A DNA stretch of 64,000 bases from Oceanidesulfovibrio indonesiensis (GTDB taxonomy: Bacteria > Desulfobacterota > Desulfovibrionia > Desulfovibrionales > Desulfovibrionaceae): NCBI RefSeq assembly GCF_007625075.1, contig NZ_QMIE01000005.1, positions 1-64,000 of the forward strand. Direction: 5' to 3'. Every line of letters begins with the position of its first letter. Positions within the stretch are counted from its first letter, which is position 1. Of the stretch, positions 1 through 8,522 are shown piece after piece. The position numbers and the translations under genes are program-made. Below the pieces are notes generated by a model, which saw only the letters and a program-made list of their open reading frames with translations, made no database searches and had not been told where the DNA came from.

Positions 1-97
1 CCCGGGAAGGACCACGGTGATGAACTGGGAGGGCGGATTATTGTGAGAGGATAATGCGGGGGCGACTTGCGATAGAGTCCTGCTCGTCGGAAAAAAG

Positions 98-121
98 AGG
101 TTCATCGCGGAATTCCGGGAA
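98..121 (+). repeat. IS left terminal inverted repeat
   Basis: It starts AGGTTC and contains the 11-base core AATTCCGGGAA, which matches the reverse complement of 1421-1444. The transposase stop codon (102-104) lies inside this repeat. Confidence 0.75.
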
Positions 122-1337
122 ACGCAGCCCTGATCTTGAGGAAAAAGTATTCGTCGTCCCGAAAGCCGTAAGCCATACGTTTTATCACCTTGATCTTGTT
201 GTTGATTCCCTCAAGCAGGCTGGTGTGCAGACCAAAGCGGCAGTGCGCCAGAATGCCTGGCACATACGGCTTCAGACGTCTGGCGAATCGGCGTAGCGGC
301 TCAATGGCGCTTTGCATCGCCCGCCGGTGCCAGTTCTTCCAGGCGCGATGCGCCGCCTTGGGATATTTGTACTGCCACAGCTGCTTCAGGTCCTCCTTGA
401 GCACGTAGACGATCATCAGATTCCGGTTGGCATCCAGCAGATCGTACAGCCTGACGCGGTCCTCTCCCCGGGTGATGTTTGCCTTGTTCCTTAGCAGCAG
501 CCAGCGCGACCCTTTGATTACCGTGCGAGCGGCGTTGTCGTCGGCAACACGCTTGGCTTCGTCGCGACGAACTCTGTCAATGACTTCGCGCCCGTACTTG
601 GCCACCACGTGAAAGAGGTCGTAGACGATCTCGGCCTGGGGGCAATGGGCTTTGACCTCCGCCTCGTAAGCGCCGTTCATGTCCATGGCCACCGCTTTGA
701 GGCGTTTGCAGCCATCTTTCCCAAGCAGTCGAAAAAACGGCCTGATGCTCTCCCGGCTACGGCCGCGGCCGACCCAGAGCACCTGTTTGATGCGCGGCTC
801 GACGATTACCGTTGCGTAGCGGTGGCCCTTCTGGATGGCGAACTCGTCCATGGCGATGACCTCGATGTTCCTGAGGTTCACCGGACCGAGTTTCTCGGCC
901 AGATAGCGTTTGTCGATGGACTTCACGGTCCACCAACTCAGGTCAAAGAACCGGGCCACGTGCTTGATTGACGCCACTTCGCAGAGCCTGCCAACGCTTT
1001 GCGCCAGTCGCTTCGTGACCCGCGCGTACCGGCCAAGCCAGGGTAATTCCTCCAGCTTGGGGCCGCATCGTGGACAGCTCACTCGCCGGCGCCAGACGAG
1101 CAGCCATGTCCGGGCATCGAGAACCGGCAGGTCCCGTATCCAGCGCTCAGAAATGTCGTGCAGGGTGCTCACCAACCGGCCGCATCCGCTGCACTTCATG
1201 CGCCGGCGTTTCAGAGGCATGAGCTCGATCCAGACCTCAGCCAAGTCACCCTTTTCGCCGGGCTCGAATCGCTGAATCGTCCCGATCCGATATCCTTCCC
1301 ATCCGCCCAGGAGCCGCGTAATATCCTGTTTCGACAA
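102..1337 (-). CDS. ISL3-family transposase
   Basis: A 411-residue protein that moves the surrounding element by DDE chemistry. The N-terminal third has paired zinc-binding CxxC motifs (CSGCGR near residue 49 and CPRCGP near residue 88), as in ISL3 transposases. The DDE_Tnp_ISL3 core follows, with acidic residues in VIAMDEFAIQKGH, KAVAMDMNGAY and the C-terminal LLEGINNKIK segment. The frame is intact and full length for the family, so the enzyme is probably functional. The stop lies inside the left inverted repeat. The start at 1337 is preceded by AGGAGGCT, a good ribosome binding site. A perfect 7-bp-arm palindrome (1367-1382) lies in its upstream region. Confidence 0.93.
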   Translation of the reverse strand: MSKQDITRLLGGWEGYRIGTIQRFEPGEKGDLAEVWIELMPLKRRRMKCSGCGRLVSTLHDISERWIRDLPVLDARTWLLVWRRRVSCPRCGPKLEELPWLGRYARVTKRLAQSVGRLCEVASIKHVARFFDLSWWTVKSIDKRYLAEKLGPVNLRNIEVIAMDEFAIQKGHRYATVIVEPRIKQVLWVGRGRSRESIRPFFRLLGKDGCKRLKAVAMDMNGAYEAEVKAHCPQAEIVYDLFHVVAKYGREVIDRVRRDEAKRVADDNAARTVIKGSRWLLLRNKANITRGEDRVRLYDLLDANRNLMIVYVLKEDLKQLWQYKYPKAAHRAWKNWHRRAMQSAIEPLRRFARRLKPYVPGILAHCRFGLHTSLLEGINNKIKVIKRMAYGFRDDEYFFLKIRAAFPGIPR

Positions 1338-1366
1338 CGGTAGCCTCCTTTGGTGATCTCTATAGC

Positions 1367-1382
1367 CTCGATAACTATCGAG
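1367..1382. promoter_or_regulatory. palindrome upstream of the transposase
   Basis: CTCGATA and TATCGAG form perfect 7-base arms around a 2-base centre, 30 bp before the transposase start and inside the IS. It could be an operator or a small hairpin that limits transposase expression. No binding protein can be named. Confidence 0.3.
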
Positions 1383-1420
1383 ATACCGGATGGTTACCGT
1401 TGTCTCAACTCAAATCATCC

Positions 1421-1444
1421 TTCCCGGAATTCTCGGAAGAACCT
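1421..1444 (-). repeat. IS right terminal inverted repeat
   Basis: Read on the minus strand it begins AGGTTC and carries the same 11-base core AATTCCGGGAA as the left end. Confidence 0.75.
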
Positions 1445-1513
1445 GAAATTACCTGGAAAGTGCCGTGCGTTGCGTCTCGAAAAATGGGCTCTGTTGCGGA
1501 TAGTTGATCCTGA

Positions 1514-1530
1514 GAATATGTGACATATTC
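1514..1530. promoter_or_regulatory. 17-bp perfect inverted repeat before the mscS-like gene
   Basis: GAATATGTGACATATTC has perfect 7-base arms around TGA, 67 bp upstream of the channel start. Position and symmetry suggest an operator for a dimeric regulator. The family cannot be told from sequence. Confidence 0.4.
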
Positions 1531-1597
1531 CATTGAGCGGTGCGAGTGTCGAGATCTCCCGCACCTTTAACTGACCACTCTGATTCTGAGGAAAAAC

Positions 1598-3925
1598 ATG
1601 AACGGCTCGCATTCGACAGTCCGTGCCTTGTTCGTCGTGTTGATAATGGCGTTTCTTGCATTGTGCGGATGTCCTGCCCACCTCGCAGCGGCGGAGGGCA
1701 TCGAAAGATCGCCCGCGGCCGCCACATTGCCGGACGATCTGTCGCCGGCCGAGGTGGATGAGGCGATGTCCACCATGGATGACGAGCAGGCCAGGCAGCT
1801 GCTCCACGAACGGCTCAAGGCCCAGGCCGAAGCCCGCGCGGCCCAGGACGCGCCGGAATCGCGCTCGAACAGGCTGATGGACGCAAGCACGCAGCTCCGT
1901 GAGCGGTTGCTGGCAATCAAGGCAAGTCGGGGACACATTCTCGACGAGCTGGGAGACTCTCTTCAAAGAATGGCGCAGGGGGGAGGGTACGGCGCGCTGC
2001 TCCTGGCCTGCGTGGGCGCTTTGCTCATCACGTTCGCGGCCTGGGCTATGGAAACATTGTTCCGCCGCAGGATGACGGGGTGGCGCAACCGGACACGCAT
2101 TTCGGAAGAGTCTTCGTCCAAAGGCAGAATGCTGGCTGCCGATGCATTTCTCGCAGTTTCCGGCCTGTTGCTTTACGCCGTCACGATCCTGGCGCTGTTC
2201 TCGGCGTTTTTTGGCAAGGAGACCCCCGGATATGTGGTCGCGGCGCATATTCTTCTGTTCTTCCTTGTCTTTCGTCCGGTGCAGGTGGTGGCTCGCCTGC
2301 TTTTGCGGCCCAATACGCCGGAGCTGCGCATCATACCGTTGAGCGACAAAGGGGCCTTGGCTCTGAACAGTTTCATCGGCACACTGATGCTGCTGGCGCT
2401 GGGCAGTTGGTACACGATCGAGGCTTTCAGGGCCGTGGGGACATCCGAGACTGCTGTTATCGTGCTGCAGCTTGCGCTTGCGTGCGTCATGCTCGGGTTC
2501 GTCCTTCTGGCGATTTTCTCGTTTCGGAAGAGTGTGGCCGAAGCGATTGCCTGCCGCCGGAACGAAGAGTCTGTTGGTGCGCGACTCAGAGCCCAGTTCG
2601 CATCGCGCTGGCATATCATCGCGATTCTCTACGTAAGCCTGGTGGCCATCATTTACCTGGCCGTGCTGCTCACTCAGGGGATAGACGGACCGCATGGCCT
2701 GTTCCTCATGAGTCTAGGCGTCATCCCCCTGTACTACCTTCTGGATCTGATCGCGAAACGCATTCTGGACGGAGTGTTCGGCATAATCGTGGCCAAGCCG
2801 CCAAAGCCCATGTCCATGGTCCATCCGGTCGATGAGGGTGGATGCGCTCCTGAAGCTGCATCCACGGAGAGTGCGGAAGTCAGGCAACCCGTCTCGCCTG
2901 TTGAAGAACAACCGAGGCCGGAATCCCATCCGCTCTACGAAACCACGCGGCGCAGCGTGCGCATCGCGCTGGCCGGCTTCGTTGCGCTCATCCTGCTGCA
3001 CGCGTGGCGTGTGCCTGTGCCCAGGGCCGATCTGATCATCGAGGCGGGCGTGAACATTCTGGTCATCCTGTTCATAACCGTAGGTCTGTGGCGCCTGATC
3101 AAGCGCGCCATTGAAAGGAAGTTCCGGGAGGCCAGCGAGGCCGGCAATCCCAACCCCCGGTTGCGGACACTGCTGCCCTTGTTCCAGAAGATCCTGGGCG
3201 TATTCTTCCTGGTCACGGCCTCGCTCATGGTCATCGCGCAGTTCGGCGTGGATATCGGCCCATTGCTGGCCGGAGCCGGCGTCCTGGGACTGGCCATCGG
3301 CCTTGGCAGCCAGACTCTGGTGAAGGATGTGGTGGCGGGCGTGTTCTTCCTTATGGACGACGCCTTCCGAGTGGGCGACTACGTGAAGCTGGGCAGCACG
3401 GAGGGCTATGTGATCAGGATGTCCGTGCGCACACTCAACCTGGAACACTATCTGGGCTACGTGCTCATCATCCCCTACGGCGACATCAAGAACGTCATCA
3501 ACTTTTCGCGCAACCCCATCTCCATCAAGCTCAAAATTCCCATGCCGCTGGAGACAGACCCGAAAAAGTTCAAGAAGATCGTGCGCAAAATCAACGATCA
3601 GCTCATGGAGGAAGAGGAGTTCAGGGGCGATCTGGTGCAGCCGGTCAAATCGCAGGGCGTCAAGCGCATCGAGGATTCGGTGATGACCTTCGGCGTGAAG
3701 TTCATGGCCAGGCCCGGCACCCAGTTCAGCATCCGAAAGGAAGTGTATGCGCGGCTCTACAAGGAGCTCAAGAAGGCCGGCCTGACCTTCGCCGCGCCGG
3801 GTGTGACCGTATACACTGCCAAGCAGGATGCTGAAGACGCGGAAACGGCAACGCAGGGCGCAGCTGCCGCCGCGGTGCAGAAGCGCAAGGCCGCCAAGCA
3901 GCAGGAAGAGGGCGCCAAGGAATGA
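1598..3925 (+). CDS. large MscS-type mechanosensitive channel
   Basis: A 775-residue inner-membrane channel of the MscS superfamily, much longer than the roughly 290-residue MscS and closer to the extended MscK/YbdG-type members. It is expected to open on membrane tension and release solutes in osmotic downshock. A signal peptide (residues 1-33) precedes a charged, probably coiled periplasmic segment (to about 120). About ten hydrophobic segments follow to residue 590. The pore helix and hinge are near residues 550-590 (GLGSQTLVKDVVAG), followed by the beta domain (RVGDYVKL) and cytoplasmic cage. The C-terminus is Ala/Lys/Glu-rich. The start is preceded by GAGG. It converges with the diguanylate cyclase gene downstream, with a hairpin between. 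Confidence 0.92.
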   Translation: MNGSHSTVRALFVVLIMAFLALCGCPAHLAAAEGIERSPAAATLPDDLSPAEVDEAMSTMDDEQARQLLHERLKAQAEARAAQDAPESRSNRLMDASTQLRERLLAIKASRGHILDELGDSLQRMAQGGGYGALLLACVGALLITFAAWAMETLFRRRMTGWRNRTRISEESSSKGRMLAADAFLAVSGLLLYAVTILALFSAFFGKETPGYVVAAHILLFFLVFRPVQVVARLLLRPNTPELRIIPLSDKGALALNSFIGTLMLLALGSWYTIEAFRAVGTSETAVIVLQLALACVMLGFVLLAIFSFRKSVAEAIACRRNEESVGARLRAQFASRWHIIAILYVSLVAIIYLAVLLTQGIDGPHGLFLMSLGVIPLYYLLDLIAKRILDGVFGIIVAKPPKPMSMVHPVDEGGCAPEAASTESAEVRQPVSPVEEQPRPESHPLYETTRRSVRIALAGFVALILLHAWRVPVPRADLIIEAGVNILVILFITVGLWRLIKRAIERKFREASEAGNPNPRLRTLLPLFQKILGVFFLVTASLMVIAQFGVDIGPLLAGAGVLGLAIGLGSQTLVKDVVAGVFFLMDDAFRVGDYVKLGSTEGYVIRMSVRTLNLEHYLGYVLIIPYGDIKNVINFSRNPISIKLKIPMPLETDPKKFKKIVRKINDQLMEEEEFRGDLVQPVKSQGVKRIEDSVMTFGVKFMARPGTQFSIRKEVYARLYKELKKAGLTFAAPGVTVYTAKQDAEDAETATQGAAAAAVQKRKAAKQQEEGAKE

Positions 3926-3945
3926 GGCGCGAATCGTTGCGGTTG

Positions 3946-3966
3946 CGAAGGGTCTGAGCCCCTTCG
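3946..3966. terminator. hairpin between convergent mscS-like and GGDEF genes
   Basis: CGAAGGG and CCCTTCG form perfect 7-base arms around a 7-base loop, between two converging genes. No clear T-tract follows on either side, so intrinsic termination is only plausible. Confidence 0.4.
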
Positions 3967-3999
3967 AGACAGGATTCCGGTAGCAAAGCCGCCGTTACG

Positions 4000-5052
4000 T
4001 TACAGGGCCGGACTCTGCGGCGCCACGATGACCCGGTTCCCGCCCAGGGCTTTTGCCCGGTATGCGGCTTTGTCCGCCGTGCGGACGAGTTCCGCGACGC
4101 TTTTTGGATCGAAGCTCCTAGACGAAGGTGTGAATCCGGCCACGCCAACGCTGATGGTCACATCGGTTTTCTGCGTCATGGAAAAACTCTCGCGGATGCG
4201 TTCCGCAGCTTCCGCGGCCTGCTCGGCCGTCATGCCGACGCAGACGACGCCGAATTCGTCGCCGCCGTAGCGGAAGGGGAGGTCGATGTACTCGCGCACG
4301 TTTCGTCGGATGATGGCGGCGAGGTCCTCCAGCAGCATGTCGCCTGCCTGGTGGCCGAGCGTATCGTTGACGAGTTTGAACCTGTCGCAATCGATGAACA
4401 TGAGAGCGAGAGGACGTCTGGTGATGGCGGCTTCGTGGGCCAGTTCGGTAAGTCGGGTTTCAAAACGCCGGCGGTTGGCGAGGTTGGTGAGGGGATCGAT
4501 GTTGGAGAGGGACTCGTAGCGGTTCCTGTCTTCGTGGGCGCCTTCCAGGGCGGCGTGCAGCCTGGATACACGGCGGGAGATCACGTGGGCCATCCAGTTC
4601 AGGTTGCGCTTGAGCACGTTGAGTTCATGTTCGTCGTCGGTTTCGTGGGGCAGGGCGAAACTCGCCGCGTAGTCGCCCTGTTTAAGGCGCATGCAGAACT
4701 GTTCGATGTCCCTGAGTTCCTTGCGGATGAGCAGGTAGCTCACGGCATTGGCCAGCGGCGCGAAAAGAATGATGGACACCACGAGGACCACCGCCAGAAA
4801 TACGTGCAGCTCGCGGGGATGGGATTCCAGCAGGACCATTGAGACGAGTGTTGGCGCTATGACGCAGAAAAACAGCAGCAGCCGTATCTTGAACACCACG
4901 CCCCATCCCGCCACGGCGTTCACGAGCCGGGCGAATGGCTCCATGAGTTGAAGCAGGGTTCTGCGTGCGGCATTGCTTCGCAGAACCGCACTGACGGTGT
5001 CACGATCTTTGCTGGACATATTCGCGGTGTGTTCGGCCGGATTGTGCGACAT
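4000..5052 (-). CDS. membrane-anchored diguanylate cyclase (GGDEF)
   Basis: A 350-residue protein predicted to make cyclic-di-GMP from two GTP. Two hydrophobic segments (about residues 55-75 and 88-110) are followed by a HAMP-like linker with short coiled coil, then a GGDEF domain from about residue 180. The signature RYGGDEFGVV (near 263) and the substrate-binding segment MFIDCDRFKLVNDTLGH are intact, so the enzyme should be active. The product-inhibition site needs RxxD five residues before GGDEF. Here those four residues are EYID, so feedback inhibition is probably lost. The start is preceded by AAAGGG at good spacing. It lies 122 bp after the DUF4198 gene on the same strand. Confidence 0.93.
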   Translation of the reverse strand: MSHNPAEHTANMSSKDRDTVSAVLRSNAARRTLLQLMEPFARLVNAVAGWGVVFKIRLLLFFCVIAPTLVSMVLLESHPRELHVFLAVVLVVSIILFAPLANAVSYLLIRKELRDIEQFCMRLKQGDYAASFALPHETDDEHELNVLKRNLNWMAHVISRRVSRLHAALEGAHEDRNRYESLSNIDPLTNLANRRRFETRLTELAHEAAITRRPLALMFIDCDRFKLVNDTLGHQAGDMLLEDLAAIIRRNVREYIDLPFRYGGDEFGVVCVGMTAEQAAEAAERIRESFSMTQKTDVTISVGVAGFTPSSRSFDPKSVAELVRTADKAAYRAKALGGNRVIVAPQSPAL

Positions 5053-5174
5053 GATGCGCCCTTTCTGACTATTTGACAGCTCGTCGCCTGCGCGGTGGTG
5101 GTCTTCCGGGAGTGGCCGGACCGCGGGACGTGGGGAGTTCGCCGCCGCGGTCCGGAGCGGGACATGGTTGGGAG

Positions 5175-5996
5175 CTATTTCATGTCCACAGCTTTGAACC
5201 AGAGCACGGCGTCCTGGGAGAGTTCCTTGCCTTCATGTTCGGTCTGGGGCCCGGTGCCCAGTGCGCAGAGGCCCCACCAGCCGGCATGGGGGATGCCCAC
5301 AGTGAACTCGCCGCGGTCGTTGGTTTTGATGCCCATGGTGACAAAAGCGTCGTGCGGCGCTTCGGCAATGGCCTCTTTCTGGAATTCGTTTTTACCCTCG
5401 ACAGGCGGATGGTTCATGAATTCCACTTCGAGGTCGGCATTGGCCACGGGCTTTCCTTCGGAAAGGACAACGCCGCGGAACACGCCGCCGGTCCAGTTCG
5501 CATAGGGCTTGTCCAGTGGCACGATCTCGGTGGGCAGGCCCACGGGATCGGCCCAGTTGCCGGGCAGGCCGCCTACGTTGAGCACAGTCTTGGTGATCTG
5601 CTGGATGTAAATTTCTTCTTCTTCCTCGTAATACGGGCCAGGCACGGCGACGAAGACGTAGTCGCCCATGGAGCGCACAACCTTTCTGGGCAACTTGGCT
5701 TCGTACGCGGCGCCGGAGTTGGTCAGGCTGGTCCAGGTGATTTTCTCGACATACTCCATGAGATCGGTCTTCTTGGGCTCGGCCGCCTCGCCGCGCTGGC
5801 TTATTACGTAGAACTCCTGCAACGGCGCCATGTCCATGGTGTGGCCGGCCTCGAAGGGGTGGGTGAAGACGAGCTTCATGTTGAGGTCCGTTCCTTCATC
5901 CAGCGCGATCTCCGGGGTGTAGACCATTTGGAAATGAGCAAATGCCGGCACCGCAGTAAGCAGGGTGAGGCACAGTGCGAGTATGATGCGTTTCAT
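5175..5996 (-). CDS. secreted DUF4198 protein
   Basis: A 273-residue exported protein with a clear signal peptide (MKRIILALCLTLL...AFAH) and a DUF4198/NikM-like fold of beta repeats. It has an N-terminal His right after the cleavage site (AFAHFQMVY), a segment rich in acidic residues, and a C-terminal stretch (NDRGEFTVGIPHAGWW) typical of DUF4198. DUF4198 proteins often sit beside metal transporters and are thought to handle metals in the periplasm, which fits the feo operon upstream. The start at 5996 was preferred to the in-frame ATG at 6029 because it gives a clean signal peptide and has AAAAGGA just upstream. The exact ligand is unknown. Confidence 0.8.
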   Translation of the reverse strand: MKRIILALCLTLLTAVPAFAHFQMVYTPEIALDEGTDLNMKLVFTHPFEAGHTMDMAPLQEFYVISQRGEAAEPKKTDLMEYVEKITWTSLTNSGAAYEAKLPRKVVRSMGDYVFVAVPGPYYEEEEEIYIQQITKTVLNVGGLPGNWADPVGLPTEIVPLDKPYANWTGGVFRGVVLSEGKPVANADLEVEFMNHPPVEGKNEFQKEAIAEAPHDAFVTMGIKTNDRGEFTVGIPHAGWWGLCALGTGPQTEHEGKELSQDAVLWFKAVDMK

Positions 5997-6097
5997 GGTC
6001 GATCCTTTTCTTTTTACACTGATTCCCATTCTCAGAAACAGTTGTTAAAAAAAGCGGCGCGTCGGAATCCGGGCCGAACGCAACCGCGTTCTGCATG

Positions 6098-6415
6098 TTA
6101 CTCCACGATCTTCGAGCCGGGGATTTCGATGACATGGCCTTCGCCCGCATCGAAGTATACGGTGTAGTCTCCCTCGGGTTTGTCGAACTCGAAGTCGCTG
6201 TTTTCGGACATCTGGCCTTCAAGCAGCACGTTGCCGGACGAGTCCTTCACGTACATCTTTACGCCGGCGGCGGAGGAGCCGTCGGAGAAGCCGCCTTCGC
6301 ACAGCACGGTGCCGTCGCCGTTGTCGAAGCATGAGCACAAGGGCGTGTGAGCAAAAGCCACGGAGGCGGCGAAGACGAATCCCGCCAGGAGGGTGAGGGT
6401 GATGAGTTTACGCAT
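6098..6415 (-). CDS. small secreted protein with a carboxypeptidase-regulatory-like beta fold
   Basis: A 105-residue protein with a signal peptide (residues 1-22, cleavage after AFA) and a mature part starting HTPLCSCFDNGDG. Two cysteines in a CxC near the new N-terminus could bind a metal. The rest (KMYVKDSSGNVLLEGQ, PEGDYTVYFDAGEGH) resembles an isolated prealbumin-like/CarboxypepD_reg beta-sandwich, the fold also found in DUF4198 proteins. The start is preceded by AAGGAG. It lies 101 bp before the DUF4198 gene and may work with it as a periplasmic metal-handling pair. The function is an inference. Confidence 0.75.
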   Translation of the reverse strand: MRKLITLTLLAGFVFAASVAFAHTPLCSCFDNGDGTVLCEGGFSDGSSAAGVKMYVKDSSGNVLLEGQMSENSDFEFDKPEGDYTVYFDAGEGHVIEIPGSKIVE

Positions 6416-6458
6416 ACGAGCTCCTTTGTTTGTTTGGTGTGTATGGTTATCGGTTCAT

Positions 6459-6475
6459 GCCCCTGTCTGAGGGGC
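6459..6475 (-). other. intercistronic hairpin
   Basis: GCCCCT and AGGGGC form perfect 6-base arms with a 5-base loop between the DUF4857 gene and the small secreted protein gene. There is no T-tract, so it is more likely an mRNA-processing or stability element than a full terminator. Confidence 0.4.
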
Positions 6476-6489
6476 TCCGTTACGCGCAT

Positions 6490-7761
6490 CTATTCATCAA
6501 ATGCCATGGCCGAGGCGGCCAGACCGAAGATTCCAGAGACGAGCACAAGGCCGAATCTCCTGAACCGCTCGCCGCTACGGCTCCAGCGCATGGCGGCGAG
6601 AACGGCCAGCGCCAGGCCGATGCCGACCAGGGATATCCGGCTGCCGACGTGGGCTTTCAGAACGAGCCGGCCTTCGCGCTCCAGCGAGAGGCTGAAGGGA
6701 AAGATGGCGTCGCGCACGATCTGCGCCGTGGAGCGGGCGGCACGGGACATCGTATGGGTGTATTGCCGTACAGGATGCAGGACGCCGTTTTTCAGGGTGG
6801 CGGCCATGCCCTGGATAGTCGCGTCGTCTGAGTACACCGCCGTGTAGTAAAGTGGGTCGACGATCACCTTGAAGTCCATCCGTTCGGGGGCGTAGCCTTT
6901 GAGCGGGAGTTTCACGAGGGCGTACCCTTGTTCGCGCAGCAGGAAGATCCGATCATCCTCCGTGAGCAGCAGGCCGTAGTAGTCGCGGTTCCTGCTTTCC
7001 GAAACCTCGATGTGCCGGACGCCGAGAGCCGGATCGATGGGGGTGCGAAACACCCGGGGCTCCCCGTTCACGCGCTTCAGGTGGAACACGGCGCCGGTGG
7101 CGTCCACAATGAAATGGCCGGCGTCGTACGCCTTGAGGATGGTGTGCTTGCCTGCCACGAACCTGGCCGGGAAACGGAAGCCGGCGTCTTCCAGCGCGGC
7201 GGTGAATGTCCGGCTCAGCTTCTCGTCCACTTCGTTGCGGTCGGCGTTGATGAACTCCAGGCCGTCCGGGGTCAGTCGGTAACGGTCCTCCGGAAACACG
7301 AGGCGTGCCTGTCCAGGGTTGGACTCCAGGAGCGGGTACAGGCCGGGGTCCACGGCGCGGCCGTGTATCGCGTTTGATTTCAGCTCAAGCACGCGGCGGT
7401 TTTCGCGGATTGCGGCGGCATCGAAGGTCTGTCCTCCGATTTCCAGCGGCAACAGCCCCCACAACTCCATGTTCTTGTAATAGATGAAGGGAAGATTCCG
7501 TTCGAACTCCTCGCGGCTGTAATAGTGACCGGACTCGTCCCGGTAGACGAACTCCGCGTGATGGTCCTCGGCCTTGGCCCGGGCTTCAGCCGGCGGGTTC
7601 AGCACCTTCTCTTTCCAGATGAACTGCTTCAGCGTCGGACTGTAAAGCAGGTGCGTTTTCTCCATGTCCATCACAAATGCCTTGTCGTACAGAGCCGGCA
7701 GATACAGGGCCAGAAGCCCCACGAGCAGTGCAGCGAAGCACCATTGGGAAAGACGCCGCAT
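6490..7761 (-). CDS. DUF4857 membrane protein
   Basis: A 423-residue protein with one N-terminal transmembrane helix (residues 5-25), a long extracytoplasmic domain, and two C-terminal helices (about 375-420). The domain matches DUF4857, a family seen next to ABC-2-type transporter genes, with typical segments such as LLYSPTLKQFIWKEK and NADRNEVDEKLS. The start ATG overlaps the permease stop (TGATG), which shows translational coupling and places it as the third component of the ABC system. The biochemical role is unknown. A longer open frame reaching 9228 on this strand is an artefact, because it runs antisense-like through the permease and ATPase genes in another frame. Confidence 0.78.
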   Translation of the reverse strand: MRRLSQWCFAALLVGLLALYLPALYDKAFVMDMEKTHLLYSPTLKQFIWKEKVLNPPAEARAKAEDHHAEFVYRDESGHYYSREEFERNLPFIYYKNMELWGLLPLEIGGQTFDAAAIRENRRVLELKSNAIHGRAVDPGLYPLLESNPGQARLVFPEDRYRLTPDGLEFINADRNEVDEKLSRTFTAALEDAGFRFPARFVAGKHTILKAYDAGHFIVDATGAVFHLKRVNGEPRVFRTPIDPALGVRHIEVSESRNRDYYGLLLTEDDRIFLLREQGYALVKLPLKGYAPERMDFKVIVDPLYYTAVYSDDATIQGMAATLKNGVLHPVRQYTHTMSRAARSTAQIVRDAIFPFSLSLEREGRLVLKAHVGSRISLVGIGLALAVLAAMRWSRSGERFRRFGLVLVSGIFGLAASAMAFDE

Positions 7762-8501
7762 CACCCCGCCCTCCTGGAACGATAGCGGTAGGCCGGGTGG
7801 AGATCGGCCAGGAACAGCAGCGGAATGGACACCACCAGCCAGGGCAGCACGCCGGCGTACACGCCGGGCGGCACGTCCCGGTAGAACAGCCCCACCACGC
7901 CGGCCGCCGCGGCCAGATTGCAAAGCCGGCGGGGAAAGGAGGGCTCCAGCAGGGTGAGCACCACGCCGAGGTACCCTGCCACGCCTGCCAGAGCCCAGGG
8001 GAGCCATGTGCCGAATGCCAGAGTGAGCGCCTCCGCCGGGAACCACGCCCGAGTTATCCAGGCGAGCCCCGCCGCCTGCACCGCGAGGCAGCAGCACAGG
8101 GCCGCGAGCCCGGCGCCGAAGTGCGCGAGCATCATGGCGGAGGCGTCCACAGGGAGATGGAGCGAGAGCCTGATGCGCTCGTTGCGCATCTCCGGCAGGA
8201 ACTGCACCAGCGCCAGCGCCACGCCCACAGCCACAGGCGCGTACTCCAGCGCTCCATAGTAGAGACGGCCCAATTGCAGAACCTGATACCAGACCATCTC
8301 GGCGTGCTCCTTGCGGAACAGCTCGCGTGTCTCCAGCCAGACGTATGCCACGGCCACGAGATTGATCGCGAGGATGGCCAGGAAAGGCCGTCGTATCTTG
8401 AGATATTCCTTGTAGGTGATCGTTCGTATCATGGTTGTGTCCATAGTCTGGCCAGGCCGGTGACGCTTCGCTTCGTCGTTCCGGCGCTGCGGTTCGTGCA
8501 T
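7761..8501 (-). CDS. ABC-2-type transporter permease
   Basis: A 246-residue integral membrane protein with about six hydrophobic segments (for example ILAINLVAVAYVWL, VAVGVALALVQFL and LAALCCCLAVQAAGLAW). It is predicted to be the membrane partner of the ATPase encoded 21 bp upstream. No substrate can be inferred. Starts at 8444 (MDTTM) or 8432 are also possible. The 8501 start has a loosely placed GAGGA overlapping the upstream stop. The stop overlaps the DUF4857 start. Confidence 0.75.
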   Translation of the reverse strand: MHEPQRRNDEAKRHRPGQTMDTTMIRTITYKEYLKIRRPFLAILAINLVAVAYVWLETRELFRKEHAEMVWYQVLQLGRLYYGALEYAPVAVGVALALVQFLPEMRNERIRLSLHLPVDASAMMLAHFGAGLAALCCCLAVQAAGLAWITRAWFPAEALTLAFGTWLPWALAGVAGYLGVVLTLLEPSFPRRLCNLAAAAGVVGLFYRDVPPGVYAGVLPWLVVSIPLLFLADLHPAYRYRSRRAG

Positions 8502-8522
8502 CGTGCTGTGCTGGCCTTGTCC

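Larger units (their letters stand above)
98..1444 (-). mobile_element. ISL3-family insertion sequence, complete
   Basis: This element of about 1.35 kb holds one transposase gene between imperfect terminal inverted repeats (98-121 and 1421-1444, 20 of 24 positions matching). Size and single-gene organisation fit the ISL3 family. ISL3 elements usually duplicate 8 bp of target, but the flanking octamers (90-97 and 1445-1452) differ, so either the insertion is old, the ends recombined, or the true ends are a few bases off. The element sits about 150 bp upstream of the mscS-like gene. Confidence 0.85.

Noticed and set aside
5175-6415. NikM/NikL-type nickel uptake pair
   Set aside because: The DUF4198 and small beta-fold proteins recall nickel ECF components, but no ECF permease or ATPase of that type follows; the nearby ABC genes are of ABC-2 type.
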